Assembly: GCA_023390905.1 (NCBI GenBank)
Contig: JAEWBY010000095.1
Coordinates: 1 to 34,945 of the forward strand
Origin: Pseudomonadota bacterium
GTDB taxonomy: Bacteria; Pseudomonadota; Gammaproteobacteria; Xanthomonadales; Xanthomonadaceae
Length of the DNA: 34,945 nucleotides
Direction: 5' to 3'
Shown here: in pieces, positions 8,312 through 15,009 of the stretch
Position numbering within the stretch: the stretch's first letter is position 1
How the letters are laid out: the number at the start of each line of letters is the position of its first letter
The notes under the pieces: generated by a model
What the model was told of the DNA's origin: nothing
Database searches by the model: none
The model's input: only the letters and a program-made list of their open reading frames with translations
Made by a program: the position numbers and the translations under genes

Positions 8312-10803
8312 AGATCCTGCGCATGGCATGGCGGCAGTTTCGCCGCGATCTTGCCGCCGGTGACATCCGCATCCTGTTCGCCGCGCTGGTGCTGGCGGTG
8401 GTGGCGGTGACCTCGGTCGGCTTCGTCACCGATCGCGCCGAGCGCGCGCTGGCGATCGAGGCCAATCGCCTGCTCGGCGGCGACGCGGTGATCCGCGGTG
8501 ATGCGCCGATCAGCGAGGCCTTGATCGCACTGGCCGATCGCAACGGGTTGCGCCACACCGGCACCACCGAATTCCAGAGCATGATCCGCACCGGGCAGGA
8601 TCTCAAGCTCGGCGATCTGCGCGCGTTGGACGAGGGCTTCCCGCTGCGCGGCCGTTTCCGCGTGATCGATGCGGGCGGCGAACACGAGGCATCCGGCATT
8701 CCCGCGCCGGGTACGCTGTGGATCAGCCAGGCCGGCGCGGAAACGCTCGGCGCGCGGCTGGGCGATAGCATCGGCATCGGCAACACGGAACTGCGACTGG
8801 CCGCACTGGTGGTGCAGGAGCCGGACGCGGCGCTCGACTATTTCAACGTCGCGCCGAAGGCCTTCCTCAATGCGGCCGATCTGCCCGCGACCGGACTGGT
8901 GCAGGAAGGCAGCCGCATCCGTTATCGGCTCGTGGTGGCGGGCGATGCGGCGGGTGTCGAACGTTTCACCACCGCCGCGCGCGATCAACTCGCCCGCGGT
9001 CAGCGGCTGGAAACGATCCAGGATGCGCGGCCGGAGATTCGCTCCGCACTCGATCGCGCCGGTCGCTTCCTCGGCCTCGCCGCGCTGGTGTCGGTGATCC
9101 TGGCGGCGGTGGCGGTGGCGATGGCCGCGCGCCGCCACAGCGAACGGCATCTGTCCGGCACGGCGGTGATGCGCTGCCTCGGCGCGAGCCAGCGCACGCT
9201 GGTCGGCGTGCATGTGGGTGAACTGGTGCTGCTGGGCCTGATCGCGTGCACGGTCGGGGTGGCGATCGCATTCGGCCTGCAATGGGCGGTCGGCGGATGG
9301 CTGGAACGCACGCTGGAGATCTCCATTCCCGCCGCCAGCGCCGTGCCCGCGTGGCAGGGCTATGGCGTGGGACTGATCGTGCTGCTCGCCTTCGGTGCGC
9401 CGCCGGTGCTGGCCTTGCGTCGCGTGCCTGCGCTGCGGGTGCTGCGCCGCGATCTGGATCCGACCGAACCGAGTGCATGGCTGGTGGCGCTGACCGGTTT
9501 TGCCGGGCTGGCCGCGCTGCTGTGGTGGAAAGCCGGTTCGGCCACGCTGGGCACCGCCATGCTCATCGGCATCCTGGCGACCCTGCTGGTGCTGGCCGGG
9601 CTGGCGTGGCTGCTGATCCTCGCGGTGCGTCGCCTGCGATCGCGCCTGCGCGGGAGCCTGCGCTATGGACTGGCGAATGTCAGCCGCCGCGCCGGCACCA
9701 GCATCGCGCAGATTTCCGCGCTGGGGCTGGGCTTGATGGCGTTGCTGCTGCTGACCTTCGTGCGCACCGATCTGCTCGATCGCTGGCAGATGGCGCTCGC
9801 GGCCGACGCGCCGAACCGTTTCATCATCAACGTCCAGCAGGATCAACTCGATCCGGTGCGGGGTTTCCTGCGCCAGCAGGGACTGGGCGAAGCGACGCTC
9901 TATCCGATGATCCGTGCGCGCCTGAGTTCGCACAACGGCAAACCGGTCACCGGCGCCGACTACGCCGAAAGCGACGAGCGCACGCAGCGCCGTGCCGACC
10001 GCGAGTTCAATCTGTCGATGGCCGATCGCCTGCGCGATGACAACACGGTCACCGCGGGCACGTTCTGGGCGCCGCGCCCGCTGGCGTCGCCCGAGTTGTC
10101 GGTGGAGGAGGACTTCGCCGAATCGCTGGGATGGAAGCTCGGCGATCGCGTGGCCTTCGACATTGCCGGACAGACCTTCGAAGGCCGCATCACCAGCCTG
10201 CGCAAGGTCGACTGGGAGAGTTTCCGGCCGAACTTCTTCGTAATCGCCTCGCCCGGTGCGCTGGACGGCTATTCGGCCAGCTACATCACCGCGGTCAATG
10301 TGTCGCCGCAGCGCACGGCGTTCACGCGTGATCTGGTCACCGCGTTCCCGAACCTGTCGGTGATCGATGTCGATGCGGTGCTCAAGCAGGTGCGCAGCAC
10401 CGCCGATCAGGTATCGACCGTGGTGCAGGTGGTGTTCTGGTTCTCGCTGGCCGCCGGCATTCTCGTGCTGATGGCGGCGGTGAGCGCCAGTCAGGACGAA
10501 CGCCTGCTCGAAGGCGGCGTGATGCGGGTGCTGGGCGGCAGCCGCCGCCAACTGCGGCTGGCGCAGGCTTCGGAATTCGCGGCGATCGGCCTGCTGTCCG
10601 GACTGGTCGCCGCGATCGCGGCATCGGTGCTGGCGGGCGTGATCGCCACCCAGGTATTCGATCTGCCGTGGCGCAGCAACTGGACGATGGCGGCAGTCGG
10701 CGCCGGCATCGGGCTGATCGCGGCCCTCGTGGCGGGACTGTTCGCGACACGGCGCGTGCTCGACGCGCCGCCGTCGGTCACGCTGCGCGAATTGCAGGGA
10801 TGA
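8308..10803 (+). CDS. ybbP: ABC transporter permease, FtsX/MacB-like (YbbP-like)
   Basis: This large inner-membrane protein of 831 residues is the permease partner of the preceding ATPase. An N-terminal helix (about residues 21-41) is followed by a large periplasmic domain. A first FtsX module has helices near 255-370 and contains the family motif AVMRCLGASQRTLVGVHVGE. A pair of middle helices lies near 395-435 and a second periplasmic domain follows. A last FtsX module lies near 705-815 with the matching motif GVMRVLGGSRRQLRLAQASE. The duplicated layout and length fit YbbP/predicted lysophospholipase-linked permeases. The transported substrate is unknown; in this superfamily it is often a lipid or lipoprotein, or force is transmitted to the periplasm. 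Confidence 0.92.
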   Translation: MKILRMAWRQFRRDLAAGDIRILFAALVLAVVAVTSVGFVTDRAERALAIEANRLLGGDAVIRGDAPISEALIALADRNGLRHTGTTEFQSMIRTGQDLKLGDLRALDEGFPLRGRFRVIDAGGEHEASGIPAPGTLWISQAGAETLGARLGDSIGIGNTELRLAALVVQEPDAALDYFNVAPKAFLNAADLPATGLVQEGSRIRYRLVVAGDAAGVERFTTAARDQLARGQRLETIQDARPEIRSALDRAGRFLGLAALVSVILAAVAVAMAARRHSERHLSGTAVMRCLGASQRTLVGVHVGELVLLGLIACTVGVAIAFGLQWAVGGWLERTLEISIPAASAVPAWQGYGVGLIVLLAFGAPPVLALRRVPALRVLRRDLDPTEPSAWLVALTGFAGLAALLWWKAGSATLGTAMLIGILATLLVLAGLAWLLILAVRRLRSRLRGSLRYGLANVSRRAGTSIAQISALGLGLMALLLLTFVRTDLLDRWQMALAADAPNRFIINVQQDQLDPVRGFLRQQGLGEATLYPMIRARLSSHNGKPVTGADYAESDERTQRRADREFNLSMADRLRDDNTVTAGTFWAPRPLASPELSVEEDFAESLGWKLGDRVAFDIAGQTFEGRITSLRKVDWESFRPNFFVIASPGALDGYSASYITAVNVSPQRTAFTRDLVTAFPNLSVIDVDAVLKQVRSTADQVSTVVQVVFWFSLAAGILVLMAAVSASQDERLLEGGVMRVLGGSRRQLRLAQASEFAAIGLLSGLVAAIAASVLAGVIATQVFDLPWRSNWTMAAVGAGIGLIAALVAGLFATRRVLDAPPSVTLRELQG

Positions 10804-10815
10804 CGGGCGCGGTGA

Positions 10816-10872
10816 AGCGGCTTCAGCGCGAACATGGATTCCAGTGTTGTCACGCGCGCGGCTGAAGCCGCT
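10816..10872. repeat. REP-like inverted pair (AGCGGCTTCAGC ... GCTGAAGCCGCT)
   Basis: Two inverted copies of AGCGGCTTCAGC (10816-10827 and 10861-10872) flank 33 bases just after ybbP. The right copy, read on the minus strand, is GGAGCGGCTTCAGCCGCG, with its own GCGGC-TTCA-GCCGC hairpin. That is the form of extragenic palindromes common in Xanthomonadaceae and pseudomonads (from memory). The pair looks like a BIME and could also act as a bidirectional terminator. Confidence 0.65.
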
Positions 10873-10886
10873 CCTGCAACGAGGGA

Positions 10887-11183
10887 TTACTGCAATTGGT
10901 CCACGCTCTCCGGCCCGGACACTTCCGGCGGGCGCGTCGGTTCGGCATTGAAGCGCCGCGCATACGCGCGTTCTTCGACCACCCGTTCGACTTCGGCATC
11001 GGGCAGGTCCGGGGCGCCGTACACCGCATAGACCACGCGGCCGCCGTCGCCTTCACCGATGTAGTGCAGCCGGTAGCGCGACTGTCCGCCGCCGCCGTTT
11101 TCCGGATAGTGGATTGGCGGGCGGCCTTCTTCCATGTCCATTTCGTTGTTGTCGATCACGCCGCCGACGAACAGTGCATGCAT
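10887..11183 (-). CDS. Small hypothetical protein next to rtcB
   Basis: This is a 98-residue soluble acidic protein that I do not recognise. ATG at 11183 is preferred because GAGGTG precedes it at good spacing; the frame is open further to 11357. The sequence has a beta-rich middle (SRYRLHYIGEGDGGRVVYAVYG) and a charged C-terminal helix (AEVERVVEERAYARRFNAE). No signal peptide, membrane segment or metal motif is visible. It follows rtcB on the same strand, but a 224-base block of hairpins separates them, so co-transcription is uncertain. Confidence 0.65.
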   Translation of the reverse strand: MHALFVGGVIDNNEMDMEEGRPPIHYPENGGGGQSRYRLHYIGEGDGGRVVYAVYGAPDLPDAEVERVVEERAYARRFNAEPTRPPEVSGPESVDQLQ

Positions 11184-11247
11184 GGGACACCTCGCGCTGT
11201 GGGGGAGAGGGTCAGACTGCCAGCGGCGATGTGGGCGGCATGACAAA

Positions 11248-11280
11248 GCGGGCTCATGCGTGTTCAGCGCATGAGCCCGC
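11248..11280 (-). terminator. Strong stem-loop, likely terminator after rtcB
   Basis: GCGGGCTCATGCG and CGCATGAGCCCGC form a perfect 13-bp stem with a 7-base loop. On the minus strand it is followed by TTTGT, a weak T-tract. It lies about 130 bases after the rtcB stop and probably ends that transcript. It is also the last of the hairpins in this gap. Confidence 0.6.
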
Positions 11281-11291
11281 GACTTGCCAAA

Positions 11292-11398
11292 TGGATCATG
11301 ATCCAGCCCCTTGTGAGGGGCGATTCGCATCGAAGATGCGAATGGGTCGGGAGACACATGGCGGGGCCCGAGGTTTGCGCCGCGAACTTCGGGTCTCC
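11292..11398 (-). ncRNA. Structured hairpin block downstream of rtcB (candidate structured RNA)
   Basis: Four further inverted repeats are packed between rtcB and the terminator-like stem. They are a 14-base palindrome TGGATCATGATCCA (11292-11305), GCCCC-TTGTGA-GGGGC (11306-11321), a perfect 9-bp stem ATTCGCATC-GAA-GATGCGAAT (11323-11343), and an outer stem GGAGAC/GTCTCC (11350-11355 with 11393-11398) enclosing an inner CCCGA/TCGGG hairpin. Almost every base is in a stem. The block may be a 3'-UTR structure or a processed RNA. No known RNA family was recognised. Confidence 0.45.
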
Positions 11399-11407
11399 GG
11401 GCTCAGC

Positions 11408-12631
11408 TCACCCCTTGATGCAGATGACCTGGCGCAGCGTATGCACCACCTCGACCAGATCGCGCTGCGCATCCATCACCGCGTCAATCGACTTGTAGGC
11501 CGCCGGTGATTCGTCGATCACTCCGGCATCCTTGCGGCATTCGACGTGCGCGGTCGCCTCGCGATGCTGGCCTAGGGTGATCCGCTGGCGCGCGGCGCTA
11601 CGGCTCATCACCCGGCCGGCCCCGTGGCTGCAACTGTGGAAACTGTCCGTGTTGCCCTTGCCACGCACGATGTAGCTGCGCGTGCCCATGCTGCCGGGGA
11701 TGATGCCCAGTTCGCCCTCGCGTGCGCTGACCGCGCCCTTGCGGGTGACGAGCAACGACTCGCCGTGGTGAGTTTCGCGCTGCACGTAGTTGTGGTGGCA
11801 GTTGACCGCCATCTTCTCGAGCTGGAACTTCGGCAGGCGGTGACGCATTTCCGCCAGCACGCGCGACATCATCGCCTCACGGTTGTGGCGCGCGTATTCC
11901 TGCGCCCACGTCACCGCTTCCACGTAATCGTCGAACAGCGGCTCGCCTTCCATGAAGAAGGCCAGATCCTTGTCCGGCAGATGGAAGCCGAGCACGCGAT
12001 GGGCCAGTTGCTCGCGCGCGCGTTCGATGAAGTAGTTGCCGATCAGGTTGCCGGTGCCGCGTGACCCGCTGTGCAGCATGACCCACACCGCATCGCTTTC
12101 ATCCAGGCAGATCTCGATGAAGTGGTTGCCACCGCCCAGCGTGCCGAGCTGCCTGTCGAGCTTGTCGGTGCGGATCCTGCGATGCCGCGCCTTGATCGCT
12201 TCCAGTCCCGCAGCCAGGCCGGACTGCACCAGCCGTGTTTCGATGCTGTCCGGCAGCCTGCGGTGCTCGCCGCCGCGCCCGTTGCCCACCGGCACGCTGC
12301 GCTCGATCGAATTGCGCAGCAGCGCCAGGTTGTCCGGCAGATCGTTCGCGCGCAGCGTCGTGCGCACCGCGGCCATGCCGCAGCCGATGTCGACGCCGAC
12401 CGCGGCCGGGATGATCGCGCCGCGCGTCGGGATCACCGAGCCCACGGTCGCGCCCTTGCCCAGATGCACGTCCGGCATCACCGCCACCCACGGCCCGACG
12501 AAGGGAATCGAGGCGATGTTCTGCAGTTGCTGCCGGGCTTCGGCCTCGAGCGGCACGCCGCGCACCCAGCCCTTGATCGGCGTGGGGGCGTGCTCGGCAT
12601 GCAGCAGTTCAAATGAAGTTTGCGTATTCAT
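11408..12631 (-). CDS. rtcB: RNA-splicing/repair ligase RtcB
   Basis: RtcB is a GTP- and Mn-dependent RNA ligase that joins 2',3'-cyclic phosphate or 3'-phosphate ends to 5'-OH ends. It repairs RNAs such as tRNAs cut by endonucleases. The 407-residue product has nearly the length of the E. coli enzyme. The metal ligands are visible: D81 and C84 in VGVDIGCGM, H170 in GGGNHF, H187 in LHSGSRG and H280 in NCHHNY. H336 in CSHGAGR is the histidine that becomes guanylylated. The ATG at 12631 is chosen because AAGGA precedes it. It follows a slipin gene by 54 bases and is probably co-transcribed with it; no rtcA, rtcR or archease gene lies in the window. Confidence 0.96.
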   Translation of the reverse strand: MNTQTSFELLHAEHAPTPIKGWVRGVPLEAEARQQLQNIASIPFVGPWVAVMPDVHLGKGATVGSVIPTRGAIIPAAVGVDIGCGMAAVRTTLRANDLPDNLALLRNSIERSVPVGNGRGGEHRRLPDSIETRLVQSGLAAGLEAIKARHRRIRTDKLDRQLGTLGGGNHFIEICLDESDAVWVMLHSGSRGTGNLIGNYFIERAREQLAHRVLGFHLPDKDLAFFMEGEPLFDDYVEAVTWAQEYARHNREAMMSRVLAEMRHRLPKFQLEKMAVNCHHNYVQRETHHGESLLVTRKGAVSAREGELGIIPGSMGTRSYIVRGKGNTDSFHSCSHGAGRVMSRSAARQRITLGQHREATAHVECRKDAGVIDESPAAYKSIDAVMDAQRDLVEVVHTLRQVICIKG

Positions 12632-12650
12632 GTCCAATCCTTGAGAGAAA

Positions 12651-12674
12651 GCTTCCTCCCATTGGAGAGGAAGC
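12651..12674 (-). promoter_or_regulatory. Hairpin in the slipin-rtcB intercistronic gap
   Basis: GCTTCCTC and GAGGAAGC form a perfect 8-bp stem around an 8-base loop in the 54-base gap, just upstream of the rtcB ribosome binding site. It could tune rtcB translation or be an RNA processing site. No T-tract follows, so a full terminator is unlikely. Confidence 0.4.
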
Positions 12675-12685
12675 CGCATTGCGTG

Positions 12686-13807
12686 TTACCTGATCGTGAC
12701 CAGTTGCTTCAGCACGCCGTCCAGGCCGCCGAACACGGTCAGCGTGTCGATCTTCTCGGTGACCTTTTCCAGCGCCTCCAGTTCCTTCAGTCGCATCAAT
12801 ACCGGGTTGTCCTCGATCAGCCTGGCGGTGTTGAGCAGCGAGCGCGTTGCGTTCGCTTCCTCGCGACGGCGGATCACGTTGGCCTGCGCCGACTTCTCCG
12901 CCTGCACCACGCCGTTGAGGATGTCCTTCATCTCGCCCGGCAGGATCAGATCCTTGACGCCGACGCCGAGAATCTCGATACCGAAGTCGTTCAACTGACC
13001 ACGCACGTACGCGAAGATGTCCGCGTCCAGCGAAGCCTTGTCGCCGAGCAGTTCGTCCAGCGTCCTGGCCGAAATGGCGCGACGCAGGGCGTACTGCAGT
13101 TCCCGGTAGACGTGCTCGCCGATCTTCGCCACCCGCGTGCGCGCGGCCACCGGATCGGTGATGCGCGTGCTCGCCGCCAGATTGACGCGCAGCGATACCT
13201 TGTCGCGCGTCAACAGTTCCTGGCCGGACACTTCGACGGCCTGCACGCGCAGATCGACCAGATCCACCACGACGTTCTTCTGGAAATTCCAGAAGGCGTG
13301 CGCGCCGGCGTTCAACACGCGCGCCAGCGTGCCGTCGATGAAGACCAGGCCGGCGAACTCGGCCGGCACGTCGGCCGGAACCGCCACGCGCGACAGCACG
13401 CCAAGCTGGCGCAGACGACGCTGCACGGCGGCCGGCACTTCCAGCGTCGCGTCCAGCGGCAGCGCCTGCACGTCCACGCGCACCGGTCCCTTCCAGAACA
13501 GACGCCGCGTGGCCGGTGGCAGGATGTCTTCCAGCCTGCCGTTCTTCGACACCAGGCCGACTTCCTGCTCGCCGATGTCGGCAAGGACGAAGTACTTCGA
13601 CAGTGACGGCCCCATGCGTTCGATCAGTACGTCGGCATCGCCGCCGGCGTACTCCGGCCGGCCGATTGCGTGCACGCTGATCGACACGCGACCGAGCGGA
13701 TCCAAAAACCTGTGGACGCCGGCTTCGAGCACACGCTCGAATTGACGGTTGCGATACACCAGGCCGCGCTCGCCGTCACCGATCACGACCCTCTTGGTCC
13801 AGAACAT
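12686..13807 (-). CDS. Slipin-family protein (SPFH/band 7)
   Basis: This 373-residue protein belongs to the stomatin/prohibitin/flotillin (SPFH) superfamily, whose members form membrane-associated oligomeric rings. The N-terminal part (MFWTKRVVIGDGERGLVYRN) is hydrophilic and lacks an obvious membrane helix. The SPFH domain occupies about residues 170-310 (VDLVDLRVQAVEVSGQE, VSLRVNLAASTRITDP, ILGVGVKDLILPGEM). A helical tail with QAEKSAQANVIRRREEANATRS follows, the coiled-coil part used for oligomerisation. The ATG at 13807 has AAAGGAG upstream. It lies just before rtcB. Genomic pairing of slipin with rtcB is known in several bacteria, though the joint role is not settled. Confidence 0.88.
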   Translation of the reverse strand: MFWTKRVVIGDGERGLVYRNRQFERVLEAGVHRFLDPLGRVSISVHAIGRPEYAGGDADVLIERMGPSLSKYFVLADIGEQEVGLVSKNGRLEDILPPATRRLFWKGPVRVDVQALPLDATLEVPAAVQRRLRQLGVLSRVAVPADVPAEFAGLVFIDGTLARVLNAGAHAFWNFQKNVVVDLVDLRVQAVEVSGQELLTRDKVSLRVNLAASTRITDPVAARTRVAKIGEHVYRELQYALRRAISARTLDELLGDKASLDADIFAYVRGQLNDFGIEILGVGVKDLILPGEMKDILNGVVQAEKSAQANVIRRREEANATRSLLNTARLIEDNPVLMRLKELEALEKVTEKIDTLTVFGGLDGVLKQLVTIR

Positions 13808-14140
13808 GGCACATGACTCCTTTGTATGTGTTGTGGGGCTCTGGTGGTTCGTTCCGTTTTTCCGGGAAACCGGCGCGGAGGAACGGGTGCCGCGCACCAC
13901 TGGAAAGTGGAGATGAAGAAGTTGGAAGCACCCGCAGGTCCATCCCGCGGAAGACCGGCGCTTTCGGCGTTCGACCCGCATCGACGAAACGCACGGATGC
14001 GCATCGGCGGATGGCAGGCGTCATCGCTTCAAGGGCGGGACTCCGGCGAGGTGCCCGTTGCAGCGAATGCGCACCACCGTCCCTGGCGAATGCGTACCCG
14101 CCGCTGCGGGTGTTTCCGTTGAGGGCTTTCGCCGGTGTTT
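13808..14140. other. Leader region upstream of slipin, no gene seen
   Basis: This 333-base stretch separates the tRNA-like sequences from slipin. No coding sequence with a convincing start was found and no clear promoter was recognised on the minus strand. If the tRNA-like part is co-transcribed with slipin, this is a long 5' leader. Confidence 0.4.
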
Positions 14141-14159
14141 CATGACGTTAAAGGTCATG
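14141..14159 (-). other. Stem-loop directly after the last tRNA-like element
   Basis: CATGAC-CTTTAAC-GTCATG (minus strand) forms a perfect 6-bp stem with a 7-base loop. It begins within about two bases of the 3' end of the last tRNA-like element, so it may belong to the same RNA as a stabilising or processing element. Confidence 0.4.
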
Positions 14160-14160
14160 T

Positions 14161-14233
14161 CTCTGGAGCGGGAATCGAACCCGCAACCGTCGGTTGATGA
14201 GACCGATGCTCTATCCGATTGAGCTATCCAAGT
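14161..14233 (-). tRNA. tRNA-like sequence, CAU in anticodon position, degenerate acceptor stem
   Basis: On the minus strand a nearly complete cloverleaf can be read. The D-arm is GCTC/GAGC. The anticodon arm has a 5-bp stem TCGGT/ACCGA and loop CTCATCA (CAU at 14197-14199). A 5-base variable loop follows, and the T-arm is canonical: GCGGG-TTCGATT-CCCGC (14168-14184). Only the five inner acceptor pairs form (TTGGA with TCCAG, one G-U); the outer two are A-G and C-A mismatches. Position 37 is C, unusual for a translating tRNA, and no CCA is encoded. It is therefore likely a tRNA-derived noncoding RNA or pseudo-tRNA. It lies upstream of slipin-rtcB, on the same strand. Confidence 0.7.
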
Positions 14234-14293
14234 GACGTGCCGGAATCGAACCGGCTCTTTCAGCGGAGCTGAAGCCTTCCATCGGCCAACGTC
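14234..14293 (-). ncRNA. Second, miniature tRNA-like fold
   Basis: Sixty bases on the minus strand fold as a compact cloverleaf. The acceptor stem is GACGT/ACGTC (5 bp), followed by a two-base linker. The D-like arm is GCC-N7-GGC. The anticodon-like arm is TTCAG-CTCCG-CTGAA with a 5-base loop, and the T-arm is fully canonical: GCCGG-TTCGATT-CCGGC (14239-14255). It ends two bases before the acceptor stem of the next element, so the two are packed head to tail. The shortened loops rule out a normal tRNA. Confidence 0.55.
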
Positions 14294-14344
14294 GTGGTGG
14301 AACACCGCCGTGCACACCCCGGCATACGCCGCGGCAGCGCCGCG

Positions 14345-14451
14345 CGCACCGGACGGGTCCGAACCCGTACCGCTGTGATGTGTCGTGCGAGGTTCCGCAT
14401 TGCGGACTGTCGCCAATCCGCAATTCGTTGAGGGCCTTGAGCCCGTATGCG
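14345..14451 (-). ncRNA. Possible third tRNA-like fold with T-arm-like hairpin
   Basis: The minus strand has a T-arm-like hairpin ACGGG-TTCGGA-CCCGT (14353-14368), but with a 6-base loop. Upstream are a perfect 8-bp stem ATTGCGGA/TCCGCAAT with a 10-base loop (14399-14424) and a GGGC-TCAAG-GCCC hairpin (14432-14444). CGCAT (14447-14451) can pair with GTGCG (14345-14349) to close the whole as a large cloverleaf. The individual stems are clear, but the tRNA-like closing is uncertain. Confidence 0.35.
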
Positions 14452-14631
14452 TTTCCTTCTTCCGTGCGCCGCCCGCGTCGGGGCATCACCACGCAGCGCA
14501 CGTGCGCCGGTTGCAGCCGCGCCCCTGCCCCGGGCGCGCGCCAGCGCTACCCAGATGCCCCAGGGCGAAAACCTTCGGGTTCTCGTTGGAAGAAAGGAAA
14601 ATCCATTCGATGCATGCGCATCCTTCGCGAA

Positions 14632-14674
14632 CGCAAAAAAACAAATGCCCCCGGGTTTGCGACCCGAGGGCATT
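14632..14674 (-). terminator. Intrinsic terminator of a short minus-strand transcript
   Basis: AATGCCC and GGGCATT plus CGGGT/ACCCG form a strong 12-bp stem with one internal mismatch and a 5-base loop. On the minus strand it is followed by TTTGTTTTTTTG, a textbook T-tract. It ends the transcript that starts near 14875. Confidence 0.88.
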
Positions 14675-14686
14675 CGCTTTGCCTCG

Positions 14687-14709
14687 GGAGATCGGGGTGG
14701 CCGATCTCC
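14687..14709 (-). other. Perfect 9-bp hairpin upstream of the terminator
   Basis: GGAGATCGG and CCGATCTCC pair around a 5-base loop, between the stop of the 36-codon ORF and the terminator. It adds structure to the 3' part of this short transcript. Confidence 0.55.
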
Positions 14710-14725
14710 GCGGAGTCAGCCGGTA

Positions 14726-14836
14726 TCAGCTCATCAGGACCTGCTTGTATTCGCCGCGCAGGATCGCGCGCGCATCCACGCCGCGGCGTGCAGGCCGGCG
14801 GGCATCGGAGTGGGCGTGGGCGAAGAAGCCGTTCAT
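14726..14836 (-). CDS. Candidate 36-residue small protein
   Basis: A short open frame starts at ATG 14836 and encodes 36 residues, rich in Arg and Ala, ending GEYKQVLMS. I do not recognise it, and no membrane segment or signal is visible. It is supported by its surroundings: a good promoter 46 bases upstream, and a hairpin and strong intrinsic terminator just downstream, so the transcript (about 240 bases) contains little else. Against it, no clear Shine-Dalgarno sequence precedes the ATG. The unit could equally be a small regulatory RNA. Confidence 0.4.
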   Translation of the reverse strand: MNGFFAHAHSDARRPARRGVDARAILRGEYKQVLMS

Positions 14837-14881
14837 TGAATGCGTGTGTCTAAAAACCGCCACCAGGGGCGAAGGCCGCGC

Positions 14882-14910
14882 ACGATACGCCGAATGTTTT
14901 CAGGATGCAA
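14882..14910 (-). promoter_or_regulatory. Sigma-70-type promoter of the short transcript
   Basis: On the minus strand TTGCAT (14905-14910), a 17-base spacer and TATCGT (14882-14887) form a good sigma-70-like promoter. Transcription would start near 14875 and end at the terminator at 14632-14674. Confidence 0.5.
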
Positions 14911-14951
14911 CACTTTTTTAACGCGATGGATCACGACGTCATCGCGTTGCG

Positions 14952-14980
14952 TGAACACGATGGGCGAGGCGGGCGATAAT
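14952..14980 (+). promoter_or_regulatory. Sigma-70-type promoter for the rsmC-rsuA operon
   Basis: TGAACA (14952-14957), a 17-base spacer and GATAAT (14975-14980) lie upstream of the methyltransferase gene. The predicted start near 14987 leaves a leader of roughly 23 bases before the TTG start codon. Confidence 0.45.
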
Positions 14981-15009
14981 CACGGCTTACCGCAAGCCGA
15001 GCCCCGTCA

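Noticed and set aside
8245..10551. Long open frame (768 codons) on the minus strand opposite ybbP
   Set aside because: It is low-complexity (His, Arg, Gln, Ala-rich) and lies antisense to a well-supported permease; it arises from high GC at third positions.
14101..14120. Sigma-54 promoter directly upstream of slipin (13808-14140)
   Set aside because: Several GG and GC pairs occur, but none has the required 10-base spacing in a convincing context.
14161..14233. A functional elongator or initiator tRNA-Met
   Set aside because: The two outer acceptor pairs are mismatched, position 37 is C, and it is packed two bases from another tRNA-like fold with shortened loops. A tRNA-derived RNA or pseudo-tRNA fits better.
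14261..14276. A REP copy in the stem TTCAGC/GCTGAA of the second tRNA-like element
   Set aside because: It shares GGCTTCAGC with the REP core, but lacks the GGAG head and the TTCA loop, and is better explained as the anticodon-like arm.
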